Below, one piece after another: positions 36,943 through 46,161 of a stretch of 64,000 nucleotides of DNA (positions are counted from its first letter, which is position 1; each line of letters starts with the position of its first letter). Position numbers and translations under genes: made by a program. The stretch is taken from assembly GCF_014897815.1 (NCBI RefSeq), contig NZ_JABUZG010000071.1, forward strand, positions 62,001 to 126,000, in the 5' to 3' direction. A model generated the notes under the pieces. The model did no database searches. It saw only the letters and a list, made by a program, of their open reading frames with translations, and had not been told where the DNA came from. This DNA comes from Psychrobacter sp. PG1. Lineage in GTDB: Bacteria; Pseudomonadota; Gammaproteobacteria; Pseudomonadales; Moraxellaceae.

Positions 36943-39249
36943 ATGTCCGATGTTATTGATCATACGATTGACCTTATTATTCCTAATGAACCGATGGATA
37001 CTCGCTCAGTCGCAGAGTTCACTGAGCAGGCCTATCTCAACTATGCGATGTACGTCATCATGGATCGGGCGTTACCAAATATCGCCGATGGCCTAAAACC
37101 TGTCCAGCGTCGCATTGTTTACGCCATGAGTGAGCTGGGGCTAAAATCAACGGCAAAAGCGAAAAAATCTGCGCGTACCGTCGGTGACGTCTTGGGTAAA
37201 TACCATCCGCATGGGGACAGCGCTTGTTATGAAGCCATGGTGCTCATGGCGCAGCCGTTCAGCTATCGCTATCCGCTCATTACAGGTCAAGGTAATTGGG
37301 GTAGCCCAGATGATCCTAAATCTTTTGCCGCCATGCGTTATACCGAAGCCAAAATGTCGGCTTATGCCAATACCTTGCTTGCAGAACTCGGACAAGGCAC
37401 GGTCGATTGGCAAGATAACTTTGATGGCACGATGCAAGAGCCAACTACCCTACCTGCCCGCCTACCTAACATACTATTAAACGGCACAACAGGTATCGCA
37501 GTCGGTATGGCAACAGACATTCCGCCACATAATCTCAACGAAGTGGTACGCGCGGCTATTCGTTTGCTAAAAAATCCCGAGCTATCAGTTAAACAATTAA
37601 CCCAATCGATACCCGCACCTGATCTGCCAACCCCTGCTGAAATCATTACCAGTAAAAAAGACTTGCAAGCGATGTATGAGACTGGACGCGGCAGCTATAA
37701 AATGCGCGCGACGTTCCATGTTGACCCCAAAGAAAAGAATCTTGTCATCATTGACGCGCTGCCTTACCAAGTCTCCGGTAATAAAATCCAAGAGCAAATC
37801 GCTAAGCTCATGACGGACAAAAAACTGCCTTGGATTACCGATATCCATGATGAGTCAGATCACGAAAACGCTTGCCGTATCGTACTTGAGCTAAAATCAA
37901 CACGGGTCGATGTGGCTCGCGTCATGAGCCATCTGTTTGCCAGTACGGATCTAGAAAGCAATTATCGCGTCAATATGAATATGATTGGCCTAAACGGTAA
38001 GCCGCAAGTCAAAAACCTAAAAGAAATCCTTGATGAATGGCTAATCTGTCGCCGCTCTGTGGTCACGCGCCGTCTGCAATATCGCCTCGATAAAATCGAC
38101 AAGCGCTTACACATCCTCGCAGGCTTACTGATTGCTTATCTTAATATTGATGAAGTCATTCGCATCATTCGCGAAGAGGACGATCCAAAGTTATCGTTAA
38201 TGCAAGATTATGACCTGACTGACATCCAAGCCAATGCCATCTTGGATATTCGTCTGCGTCAGCTCGCTAAACTAGAAGAGATTGAGCTACGCCGCGAGCA
38301 AGATGAACTGGCTGCCGAACGCGCGATCATTCAAGAGTATTTGGACAATCCAGACAGTCTGACCAATCTGATGATTGACGAGCTGACAGCCGATATGAAA
38401 GAACATGGCAATGAGCGCGTGTCACCATTGGCAGAGCGCGAAGAAGCACAAGCATTAAAAGAATCTGACCTTGTACCGAGCGAACCGATCACTGCCATCC
38501 TATCAAAGGCAGGTTGGATTCGTGCTGCCAAAGGTCATGACGTCGATGCTGCTGGCATGAGCTATCGCTCAGGTGACAGCTATCAAGCGCACGTCCGTGG
38601 CAAATCCAATGAGAAAATATATGTGCTCGATAGCACTGGACGCAGCTATAGTATTGATGCGCATAACTTAGCGTCTGCGCGTGGTCAAGGCGACCCGCTG
38701 ACCAGTGTGCTAAAACCGCCAGCAGGTGCTAGCTTTGAGCAGCTATTAACTGGTGCTGACAATCAGCGCATCATCCTCGCTAGCTCCGCAGGTTATGGCT
38801 TTATCAACACCATCGGCAATCTTGATAGCAATCAAAAAGCGGGTAAAAACATCATTAACCTAGCGGCTGATAGTCGATTGCTCCCTGTTGCGCGTATCGA
38901 TGCGCCAGTAGAAACGACTGCCAATGCTGATGGTGACAATACCCATGCAAAGGTAGCGCCTGACCATATCGCTGTCGTGACCAATGCTGGATATTTACTG
39001 ATATTTTCCCTCGATGATTTACCTGAACAGGCACGCGGTAAAGGTAATAAGCTAATTAAATTGAAAGAGAATGAGGAAGTGCTCGCCATTACGCCTCTCA
39101 GTCAGCAAGACAGCCTAATTATTACCGCTGGCAAACGCCATGTGACGCTAAAACCAAATGATTTGGCTAATTATACGGGCAGTCGTGGTAATCGAGGTGG
39201 ACAATTGCCAAGAGGCTTTCAGAATGTGACGAGTGTTGAGGTTGGGTGA
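36943..39249 (+). CDS. parC: DNA topoisomerase IV subunit A
   Basis: A 768-residue type IIA topoisomerase subunit that, with ParE, decatenates chromosomes. The ATG at 36943 was preferred to the GTG at 36784 because homology begins just after it ([45 protein letters not shown]). The catalytic tyrosine is Y133 in MRYTEAK. The quinolone-resistance region reads [14 protein letters not shown] with S93 and E97 unchanged (E. coli S80 and E84), so no classical resistance mutation is seen. The C-terminal beta-pinwheel repeats are present from about 490. The stop overlaps the next gene's start by 1 nt (TGATG). Confidence 0.97.
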   Translation: MSDVIDHTIDLIIPNEPMDTRSVAEFTEQAYLNYAMYVIMDRALPNIADGLKPVQRRIVYAMSELGLKSTAKAKKSARTVGDVLGKYHPHGDSACYEAMVLMAQPFSYRYPLITGQGNWGSPDDPKSFAAMRYTEAKMSAYANTLLAELGQGTVDWQDNFDGTMQEPTTLPARLPNILLNGTTGIAVGMATDIPPHNLNEVVRAAIRLLKNPELSVKQLTQSIPAPDLPTPAEIITSKKDLQAMYETGRGSYKMRATFHVDPKEKNLVIIDALPYQVSGNKIQEQIAKLMTDKKLPWITDIHDESDHENACRIVLELKSTRVDVARVMSHLFASTDLESNYRVNMNMIGLNGKPQVKNLKEILDEWLICRRSVVTRRLQYRLDKIDKRLHILAGLLIAYLNIDEVIRIIREEDDPKLSLMQDYDLTDIQANAILDIRLRQLAKLEEIELRREQDELAAERAIIQEYLDNPDSLTNLMIDELTADMKEHGNERVSPLAEREEAQALKESDLVPSEPITAILSKAGWIRAAKGHDVDAAGMSYRSGDSYQAHVRGKSNEKIYVLDSTGRSYSIDAHNLASARGQGDPLTSVLKPPAGASFEQLLTGADNQRIILASSAGYGFINTIGNLDSNQKAGKNIINLAADSRLLPVARIDAPVETTANADGDNTHAKVAPDHIAVVTNAGYLLIFSLDDLPEQARGKGNKLIKLKENEEVLAITPLSQQDSLIITAGKRHVTLKPNDLANYTGSRGNRGGQLPRGFQNVTSVEVG

Positions 39250-39716
39250 TGGTAAATTATTTTTGGGAAATGATCAAACTAGAAACTTTAGTTAATGGAG
39301 TAGCACTCCTTATAGTAGTATGGGCTTTCTCTAAAGTAAAAGGCTACTTTAGTAAAGCACCTTTAGTGTTCAAAAACTTTCAAATATGGTCCCGTAAGAA
39401 AAAACTTATCAAGATCAAGAACCATCGTCATGATGAACGCTACTACTTGAATGAACTGCAACTGTCTCAAAACTGGTTCATTACTTTCTTACTGGTGATG
39501 ATAGTAAATTTTTTATTCCTTTTAAATAATAATATCCTAGACTTTTCAATCTGGTTATTTCTATTACTTATGTTCCCAACATTTATTGTAGAGATAATAT
39601 GGCTAAATAAATCGAGTTATGTTGAAGACTTAGCAACATACCAAAAAGGAAATTTAGAATGGAGAAAGCGTAGACAACGTAAAAATAATCGTAGAAAAAA
39701 TAGTTATAAAATTTAA
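39249..39716 (+). CDS. Hypothetical membrane protein coupled to parC
   Basis: A 155-residue protein with an N-terminal hydrophobic segment (about residues 12-28), a basic loop, then two transmembrane helices (about 75-90 and 96-113) and a very basic tail (RKRRQRKNNRRKNSYKI). No family recognised. It is AT-rich compared with parC, yet its ATG overlaps the parC stop, so it is probably translated by coupling; a recent insertion or gene gain at this point is plausible. Confidence 0.65.
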   Translation: MVNYFWEMIKLETLVNGVALLIVVWAFSKVKGYFSKAPLVFKNFQIWSRKKKLIKIKNHRHDERYYLNELQLSQNWFITFLLVMIVNFLFLLNNNILDFSIWLFLLLMFPTFIVEIIWLNKSSYVEDLATYQKGNLEWRKRRQRKNNRRKNSYKI

Positions 39717-39864
39717 GCATCAAATTAGAGAAACTAGCCTAGTGCGGAATTTTTCTCCCGATAATATTAGGCGTAAGGTGCGTTCCATACACCTATAAGA
39801 CTGGTAATATTCGAAAAACCACTGTAAATACCATCTCATTAACAACTAGATTCTAAGGGTAGAA

Positions 39865-40374
39865 ATGCATGAGCAAGTATCAAGTGATTATAATCAAGAA
39901 TCACTTTATTCAATTCATGGAAGAATAGGTCGCATTCGCTTCTTAGTATACAGCCTATTGCTTAATATCATGCTCATACCTCTAGTTTTAATTGCTGGTG
40001 GATTATTTGAGGCTATCTCGTACTTATTTGGTAGCGACAGCCTAATTGCTAATACTTTAATTTTTTTGATTGGTATTTTAACGTTTTTAGTATATTTCTA
40101 TATCTTACTCACACCTAGCAAACGCAGGCTTAATGACTTGAATAAATCGGGGTGGGTATCTCTTTTGTGGTTCATTCCAATGATTAATATAATATTGTGG
40201 CTATGCCTTGTATTTGTTAAAGGAGATATTGGCATAAATAATTATGGCGCACCTTCCAGACCTCCTTCATTATTAATTAAAATTATAGCAGCGTTAATGC
40301 CTATTACAATAATCTTCATGGTTATATGTATTGCATTAGTTTTATCAGTTTTTAAGCATGCATATCAGTTGTGA
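39865..40374 (+). CDS. DUF805 family membrane protein
   Basis: A 169-residue protein with four transmembrane helices. The DUF805 opening is clear: YSIHGRIGRIRFLVYSLLL, and then the loop RRLNDLNKSGWVSLLWFIPMINIILWLCLVFVKGD, which matches the family RRLHDxGxSGW...L..P..N motif. The family has no known function. RBS AAGGG before the ATG. AT-rich. Followed by a terminator. Confidence 0.9.
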   Translation: MHEQVSSDYNQESLYSIHGRIGRIRFLVYSLLLNIMLIPLVLIAGGLFEAISYLFGSDSLIANTLIFLIGILTFLVYFYILLTPSKRRLNDLNKSGWVSLLWFIPMINIILWLCLVFVKGDIGINNYGAPSRPPSLLIKIIAALMPITIIFMVICIALVLSVFKHAYQL

Positions 40375-40425
40375 TTTAATCAAAGCTAACTCACTCAGTA
40401 AACATAAGGCAAATGCCACCCACTG

Positions 40426-40462
40426 AAAAACCGCCTATACACAATGTATAAACGGCTTCTTG
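40426..40462. terminator. Terminator between DUF805 and lipoprotein genes (recurrent type)
   Basis: AAAAACCGCCTATAC and GTATAAACGG arms with imperfect pairing. One of three related terminators (see 41494-41529, 42350-42386). Confidence 0.65.
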
Positions 40463-40541
40463 GCGCTAATAAAAACAAATAACTATTCTGTGCATTAATA
40501 ACACCATACCTGCCTTATTTCCCTACTAAATCTCTTAAAAT

Positions 40542-41375
40542 TTAGTAACCATCTGCCAAAGCTTCTTTAAGAACTAGAAAACCTATAGCTTGGATAGGAA
40601 GAGTAACTATGTCTACTGCCACACTCACTGGCAACAAAGCAATGCCAAACTTATTAGTATTATCCCTAGTTTTCCAATTTTCATTCAATTGAATAGTCAT
40701 AGGTTGCTTTAGCTTATGGTTTATCTGATCAATATTTTGTACCGCAGAAGCTACTGTGATCTTAATGAACACTGAACGCTGACAGGCTAGACTTTGTTGT
40801 TCAGCGATGACTGATGTCTGACACTTAAAACCAAGATTTTCCAACTGTGGCTGCTCATTATTCTTTACTTCATTTGTCGGCTTTGCATACACTAGATTGA
40901 TACGGGTTGATATATTTTTAACTTGACTGGATCCATCTCTATCTCTGTCTATATCAAGAATTAACTCATTTGAATCAGCTTGGGTTTTTTTCTGAATATC
41001 ACGAGTTCCGTATTCTCTCTGTGTATCGGAGTCAGAGTAATAGGATGATGGATTAGTATCGATATATAGTGAGCCTAAATCTACTTGAGAGAAAATTCTG
41101 CTGAATATATCAGATGAGGTGTGAGAACTGACCGAAGGTTGCACTAAAAAGCTGTAGTTTTTACCTGCTAAGATCATAGCACCCTCGTATTCTTTTATTG
41201 GTTTATTAGGATATCCAATGGCAATAACTTCCTCAGATAAAATATTTTTTTTATGAATATGATATCCTCCATAATAATCAGATTTAGTGTAGCTTACAAG
41301 ACTCGCGGTCGCGCATCCATTTAATACGATTGATGATCCTAAAAGCGTTACTAGCAATAAAGATAGTTTTTTCAT
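40542..41375 (-). CDS. Hypothetical lipoprotein
   Basis: A 277-residue protein with a type II signal peptide: MKKLSLLLVTLLGSSIVLNGC with the lipobox LNGC, so C21 is the lipidated residue. The mature part contains SYTKSDYYGGYHIHKKNI and a Ser/Asp/Arg-rich low-complexity segment about residues 100-150, and ends with a hydrophobic stretch (GIALLPVSVAVDIVTLPIQAIGFLVLKEAL) that may be a membrane-associated segment. It resembles other Acinetobacter-Psychrobacter hypothetical lipoproteins; no function assigned. Confidence 0.8.
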   Translation of the reverse strand: MKKLSLLLVTLLGSSIVLNGCATASLVSYTKSDYYGGYHIHKKNILSEEVIAIGYPNKPIKEYEGAMILAGKNYSFLVQPSVSSHTSSDIFSRIFSQVDLGSLYIDTNPSSYYSDSDTQREYGTRDIQKKTQADSNELILDIDRDRDGSSQVKNISTRINLVYAKPTNEVKNNEQPQLENLGFKCQTSVIAEQQSLACQRSVFIKITVASAVQNIDQINHKLKQPMTIQLNENWKTRDNTNKFGIALLPVSVAVDIVTLPIQAIGFLVLKEALADGY

Positions 41376-41493
41376 AAATACAATCCGTTTAAGTTATTCA
41401 AATAGCAAATGTCTCAGATGATAATACACAACATATGTAGAATTACAACGCTCAACCTTTACGATCTATAAATATAAGATATTGAAAACAACT

Positions 41494-41529
41494 AAAAAGC
41501 CGCCTACACAAGGTATAGACGGCTTCTTT
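41494..41529. terminator. Terminator near the end of the broken BLUF gene (recurrent type)
   Basis: AAAAAGCCGCCTACAC and GGTATAGACGGCTTCTTT arms, close to the sister elements at 40426 and 42350. It lies 25 bp past the restored BLUF stop. Confidence 0.75.
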
Positions 41530-41554
41530 ACGTTAATCAGAATAGAGAACTTAT

Positions 41555-42033
41555 CTAAGGATTATTGGATTCAGCATCTTTAAAAATCGCTGTCAAAAAG
41601 CTTTTAATCTGAGCACTTGTCATTAGATAGGGATTATAATCAGAACCTGCTGAGAAGCTTTTGAGGGCATACTCTTCATCTTCAGCGCTTGATGTTAGAT
41701 GTTTCACTAAAAACCCATTCCATTGACGCGACTCTATTTCCTCTATATTAACAATATTGGGAAAAATAGTTGAATGCTCGTCAAGTATTTTTTTAAGGCA
41801 ATATTGATAGCGGGCCTTGTCCCTTGAAAACTTTGAACGAAATAACCTTCACTAATGACTAAAGCTGAAGCTATATTGTTTTCTTCAAAATACCTTCGCC
41901 AATACTCAAGCGCGCGAGTCAGCTCGATTCCCGAATCTAGGTCGACATTTTTGGCGATATATATCATGTTGATAAGAATATGCTCGCCATTTATTTTTTT
42001 GCTTTCTGGAGTATGGCTTGTCGCTATAGTCAT
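41555..42033 (-). pseudogene. Frameshifted BLUF-domain blue-light photoreceptor gene
   Basis: The first part (minus strand from the ATG at 42033) reads INMIYIAKNVDLDSGIELTRALEYWRRYFEENNIASALVISEGYFVQSFQGTRPAINIALKK, matching the start of BLUF domains (FAD-binding blue-light sensors) with the N-NIASAL and FVQ positions. It stops early at 41743. In the next frame, from an A7 tract on the coding strand (T7 at 41788-41794), the rest of the domain follows: ILDEHSTIFPNIVNIEEIESRQW, then NGFLVKHL, ending at 41555. One extra A restores a continuous frame of about 160 residues. Either a recent pseudogene or a homopolymer error in the sequence. Confidence 0.7.
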
Positions 42034-42410
42034 GAGAAACCTTATTTATAAAAACCTGATCTAATTTAAGATAAAGTATAATCAATAAAATTTTTTTTCT
42101 TAGTGGTTTTTTGTCATCTAGCATCATTGTATTTCTAGAAATAACCATTGGAATTTTAATGAAATAGGACGCCTATACTTCTCAGAGTACAATTGTACTA
42201 TAAAAATTGGTACAATGACTGCGATATCATTAGTCTAATAGTTAACAAGCCTAATCTATATATTCCTATAGCACGGTCTCAACCCTAACATACGACTGAC
42301 CCACGATTACTGATGGCTCAGACGTTGCAAACATCACTTACTCTTACTCAAAAGCCGTCTATACACGCGGTATAGACGGCTTTTTTACGCTCATTAAAAC
42401 GACCAAGGCA
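42034..42410. other. Intergenic region with GTACAATTGTAC palindrome and recurrent terminator
   Basis: About 375 bp. GTACAATTGTAC at 42187-42198 and a second GTACAAT near 42210 flank a TATAAA. The 42350-42386 terminator serves the PEBP-like gene. No other gene was recognised. Confidence 0.5.
42350..42386 (-). terminator. Terminator of the PEBP-like gene (recurrent type)
   Basis: AAAAGCCGTCTATAC and GGTATAGACGGCTTTTTT arms with a 4-nt loop, 25 bp past the stop codon. Confidence 0.9.
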
Positions 42411-42926
42411 TCAATACCGACCCATCTCAACCGTTGTCTCAGCAAGCACACTATCGCCTTGCCATGCCTGCACATCTACCGTATACAGATGGTTTTTGCC
42501 ACCTGAACAAGGTGGTTTATACGCCCCTCCCGCTTCCCCTGCACGGCTACGATATTCCGCGACCATCTCAATCCCGACTGGCACTTCATAAGTATGCCCA
42601 AACACCCGTGGAATCTCAGCACTCGTAGCACCTTCTGGTAGGTTAAACTCTACAATGCCATGTCCACCATGTTGCATACGTTTATTGCTCACATCGTTAT
42701 AAACGAAAACCAAGCTCTCCGCGCCCATCGGTATGTTTGAAACCGTCATGCTCGGCGTGGCTGGACTTTTGCCACCATAGTTTAGACACTGCTGCCCTTC
42801 AGGTATTTTTTTGCCATTCCAAGCAGCATCGTTAAACTTGACATCCATTGCAAAGGCATTGGCAGATAGTGCCAATGTTGCCAGTGCCGTCAAAGCGGTG
42901 ACTGATTTTAAGGTAAAAATTTTCAT
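42411..42926 (-). CDS. Periplasmic PEBP/YbhB-like protein
   Basis: A 171-residue exported protein. Start set at 42926 by the RBS AAAGGAG and the signal peptide MKIFTLKSVTALTALATLAL (cleavage near ANAFA). The body resembles the phosphatidylethanolamine-binding / Raf-kinase-inhibitor-like fold: GGKSPATPSMTVSNIPMGAESLVFVYND, a loop with HGGHG, and GGAYKPPCSGGKNHLYTVDVQAWQ, equivalent to the GYxGPxPPxGxHRY motif. Two cysteines may form a disulfide. The ligand site is less canonical (NDVSNKRMQ), so function is open. Confidence 0.75.
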   Translation of the reverse strand: MKIFTLKSVTALTALATLALSANAFAMDVKFNDAAWNGKKIPEGQQCLNYGGKSPATPSMTVSNIPMGAESLVFVYNDVSNKRMQHGGHGIVEFNLPEGATSAEIPRVFGHTYEVPVGIEMVAEYRSRAGEAGGAYKPPCSGGKNHLYTVDVQAWQGDSVLAETTVEMGRY

Positions 42927-43226
42927 ACTGGCTCCTTTAGGTAGCGGATACACTGATAAAAATCGTTCATCATTTTGTTAACTGATATTGATCGTTAATC
43001 CTAACCTTATAATAAATAGCCACTCTTAAGTTAATTATATCGTTTAGAGTTTTTGTTAATCTTTCAAATAAGCGCAAATCAATCGCAATGCCAGCAAAGC
43101 GAATACCGCAGCAGTAGCCAAATTTGCATCATCGCAGGTTACTTTATAGGTATTTATCTCTTCGGGTGTGTTGTAGTAGTATCTAAATCATTGGTATTGA
43201 AACGACTAAAAAACAATAGGATCATC

Positions 43227-44057
43227 ATGTTTATCGAAGACAAAATCGCCAAAGAAAGTATGACTATCAACACTCCAACACCCAAGATCATCTTTTTTGA
43301 CATCGATGATACCTTGAGCCGCAATGGCATCATCGCCGAACACAACAAAGCAACACTTGAGGAGCTTGCAGATACTGATATTAAGCTGGTGATTTCAACG
43401 GGACGCTCCAAAGCCATATTGCCGGTAGATATTTTAGCCTTGCTCGAAGCTGATGTCTTAGATGCGATTATTTGTATGAATGGACAGTATAGTTTTGATA
43501 AAAAGGGTCGGATTAGCCACTATCCGTTGTCCGCTGAGCAAACGGATACCATCGTGCGTCTGTGCCAACAGAGCGAGTTGATTCATAAGTTTGACTCTGC
43601 CACCCATATCGCTTGGTCAGGTGAAAATGAGCGCTTGCGCGAGTTTAATGCCATCACTCCAAACTCTATCGTTGACCCTGAATATCATAAAGGAAATACC
43701 GTCTATCAATGCTCAGTATTTTTTAACAATCAACAAGAGAAAATGCAGGACGTCAATTTTGCCCAGTACGATTTAAAGCTCGTCCATTGGCATCATATCG
43801 GCGCAGATATCTTACCGATAGAGGCATCCAAGGCGCGAGGCATTAAAGACGTCTGTCAATACTATAGGGTAGATGCCAGTGAGTGTATGGCGTTTGGTGA
43901 TGGAATGAATGATTTAGAGATGTTTGACTTGGTTGGCTATGCAGTAGCAATGGGCGATGCAAAGCAAGAATTGATTGCGCGTGCAGACTTTGTCACGGGT
44001 ACGATTGAGGAGCGCGGTATTCAATCGGTGCTTGAGCAGTTTCATATTGCGTCTTAG
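43227..44057 (+). CDS. HAD-superfamily (Cof-like) phosphatase
   Basis: A 276-residue HAD hydrolase. The start at 43227 follows AATAGGA and suits family length; the frame is open upstream to 43053 with no RBS and hydrophobic content. Motif I is FFDIDDTLS (D at residue 24 and D26), motif II is VISTGRSK, and motif III is FGDGMNDLEMFDLVGYAVAMGDA. The cap is of the Cof/IIB type, so a sugar- or cofactor-phosphate substrate is expected (family knowledge). Followed by the 44086 palindrome and a convergent small membrane gene. Confidence 0.9.
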   Translation: MFIEDKIAKESMTINTPTPKIIFFDIDDTLSRNGIIAEHNKATLEELADTDIKLVISTGRSKAILPVDILALLEADVLDAIICMNGQYSFDKKGRISHYPLSAEQTDTIVRLCQQSELIHKFDSATHIAWSGENERLREFNAITPNSIVDPEYHKGNTVYQCSVFFNNQQEKMQDVNFAQYDLKLVHWHHIGADILPIEASKARGIKDVCQYYRVDASECMAFGDGMNDLEMFDLVGYAVAMGDAKQELIARADFVTGTIEERGIQSVLEQFHIAS

Positions 44058-44085
44058 TAATCAGACTTTGCAAATTGCTATTTAT

Positions 44086-44126
44086 CTAGGACGTGTTCTC
44101 ACTTTTAAAATAAGGACACGTCCTAG
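44086..44126. repeat. Short palindromic repeat with GGACGTGT ends
   Basis: CTAGGACGTGT and ACACGTCCTAG arms, with inner TCTCA...TAAGGA, 41 bp in all. A small relative of the element at 6383-6556; it also sits where a terminator would be between convergent genes. Confidence 0.75.
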
Positions 44127-44132
44127 CAAAAT

Positions 44133-44396
44133 CTAACCACGCTTCGTCATTAAACTATAAATCCAACTACCGATTTTATAAAATCCAACAACAATCAAAA
44201 TAAGCACCACCGCTGCCAGCACATAGGCCAACCAAACAGGCACATTACTCAACCAGCCAATCGTAAATGCCAAACCCATGTACGTCTCAACCGGCCAATT
44301 AACGATAGGTGTCGGCGAGCCAGCGTTAAACATGGTCATAAAGGCAATTATGCCAAGCACAGCAGTAATCAGTCCAGCGCGTTTACGATTATTCAT
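44133..44396 (-). CDS. Hypothetical small membrane protein
   Basis: An 87-residue protein with two or three hydrophobic segments (residues 7-24, 38-50, 52-74). No family recognised. It is convergent with the HAD gene and separated from it only by the palindromic repeat. RBS AGAGGCAAAAG before the ATG. Confidence 0.65.
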   Translation of the reverse strand: MNNRKRAGLITAVLGIIAFMTMFNAGSPTPIVNWPVETYMGLAFTIGWLSNVPVWLAYVLAAVVLILIVVGFYKIGSWIYSLMTKRG

Positions 44397-44800
44397 CTTT
44401 TGCCTCTTTTAATTCGAACCATTTAATTAACATTCAATTGTTTTTATTTTATCGGTAATCTTTGCATCTTATAAAAACCACGTCGTAAACTCATGGCTTA
44501 AGGGTAAAGCAGCTCTCATCATAGCATGATTATTTACGCTTATTATCTTACTCAAAGACAGCAGTAAATCTCATATTTGTGATTTTATAGATTCTTCAGC
44601 CAGTTATCAGCGCCACTTTTAACAATATTATGAAGAACGAACTTCTTTCTTGCCCTTTAAATTCTTAACAATCATAGCCATAATAGTTTCACAACTGGCT
44701 CGATACCTTATATTCAGCACTTAGTATTTAGCCCTTAGCTTCCATTATCTATTATTTAACTTTTTACTCATTTGCATCATTCTTATTTAGGAGAGATATT
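44397..44800. other. Divergent intergenic region upstream of the polyamine-binding lipoprotein gene
   Basis: About 400 bp, AT-rich; no ORF, RNA or strong hairpin seen. It ends with the RBS TAGGAGAG before the TTG start of the next gene. Confidence 0.5.
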
Positions 44801-45922
44801 TTGACTCATTTATCATCGCCCCACAACATTGCTCGTAGCGCTCGTATACTACCAAAAGCACTATTAGCCGTGGCTGTTGGGCTAGCACTTGCTAGCTGTA
44901 GCAAGTCAGACAATACGGCGGCTGATGGTACAGCGGCGAGTGCTGAAACGCTCAATCTGTATAACTGGTCAGAGTATATGCCGCAAGAGATTCTCGATGG
45001 CTTTACTGAAGAGACAGGTATTCGGGTCAATTACACCACCTTTGATTCTAACGAAGCTATGTACGCCAAGCTTAAATTGCTCGATGACTCTAGCCAATAT
45101 GACTTAGCCATCCCATCAACATATTATGTCGAAAAAATGGCCAAAGAAGGCTTGCTGCAAGAGCTCGATAAATCTAAATTAAGCAACTTTAAGAATCTTG
45201 ATACGTCTTTTACCAATACCAAGGTTGATCCAGAGAACAAATATTCGATTCCTTATATGTGGGGCAGCACCGGTCTTGCCATTAATGGTGACAAGGTCGA
45301 TCCTGCAACCGTAAATAGCTGGAACGATTTATGGCGTCCTGAGTATAAAGGGCAAGTGATGCTGATGAACGATATGCGCGAAGTGTTTGGCATGGCGCTA
45401 TTGACCCTTGGGCATTCAGGTAATAGTAAAAATCCTGACGAAATCAAAGCCGCTTATGAGAAGCTCACGACCTTGATGCCAAATGTGAAGACCTTTAACT
45501 CGGATGCCTCGCGCATGCCTTATATGGAAGGCGAAACCACGGTTGGTATGAGTTGGAATGGCGAGGCAATTATCGCCAATAACGAAGGCTTGACCAGCTT
45601 GGTTTATAAATATCCAACTGAAGGCGCTATCTTGTGGATGGATAACTTTGTCATTCCAAAAAACGCCAAACAGGTCGATGCAGCCCACAAGTTTATTGAT
45701 TACTTACTGCGTCCTGAGAACTCTAAAATCGTCAGCGAAGAGATTGGTTATGCGTCGCCTAATATGGCTGCGCGTGAGATGATGCCAGAAGAGGTGAGAA
45801 ACAATCCAACCATTTATCCGAGCAAAGACGTACTGGCAAAAGCGGAGTTCCAAGAAGATGTGGGCGATGAAGCATTGCAAGTATATCAGCAGTATTGGGA
45901 TAAGCTAAAAACTGGTCGTTAA
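44801..45922 (+). CDS. Spermidine/putrescine-type ABC transporter substrate-binding lipoprotein (PotD/PotF-like)
   Basis: A 373-residue extracytoplasmic solute-binding protein. Start is TTG, supported by TAGGAGAG at proper distance; no ATG is closer in frame. The signal peptide ends with a lipobox (LALASC), so it is probably a lipoprotein. Family sequence: LNLYNWSEYMPQEILDGFTEETGIRVNYTTFDSNEAMYAKL, then YSIPYMWGSTGLAINGDKV and VGMSWNGEAI, as in PotD/PotF. No potABC permease or ATPase genes adjoin, so it is an orphan binding protein that would rely on a transporter elsewhere (inference). Terminator downstream. Confidence 0.92.
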   Translation: MTHLSSPHNIARSARILPKALLAVAVGLALASCSKSDNTAADGTAASAETLNLYNWSEYMPQEILDGFTEETGIRVNYTTFDSNEAMYAKLKLLDDSSQYDLAIPSTYYVEKMAKEGLLQELDKSKLSNFKNLDTSFTNTKVDPENKYSIPYMWGSTGLAINGDKVDPATVNSWNDLWRPEYKGQVMLMNDMREVFGMALLTLGHSGNSKNPDEIKAAYEKLTTLMPNVKTFNSDASRMPYMEGETTVGMSWNGEAIIANNEGLTSLVYKYPTEGAILWMDNFVIPKNAKQVDAAHKFIDYLLRPENSKIVSEEIGYASPNMAAREMMPEEVRNNPTIYPSKDVLAKAEFQEDVGDEALQVYQQYWDKLKTGR

Positions 45923-45986
45923 TCACTGTTTTTTATAGCTGTTTTTTATAGCTATTTTTAATAACTTTTTTAACAACTGTTACCGC

Positions 45987-46022
45987 AAAAAAACGCTGAC
46001 TTAATAAAGTCAGCGTTTTTTA
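45987..46022 (+). terminator. Terminator of the polyamine-binding lipoprotein gene
   Basis: AAAACGCTGACTT and AAGTCAGCGTTTT stem with an AATA loop and T run. Confidence 0.95.
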
Positions 46023-46161
46023 TTTATTCTTTATTGTCTTTTATTTAGCTTTTATAGTCGGTTCAATATAATTTGGATACAAGGAAGGCGAACGAAAGTA
46101 CTACCAATAGTAGACTAAGCGAGCCTAACACCGTATCTGATTTATATAGGATTGACTATAT

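Noticed and set aside
37090..37250. Quinolone-resistance mutation in parC
   Set aside because: Positions S93 and E97 (E. coli S80/E84) are wild type.
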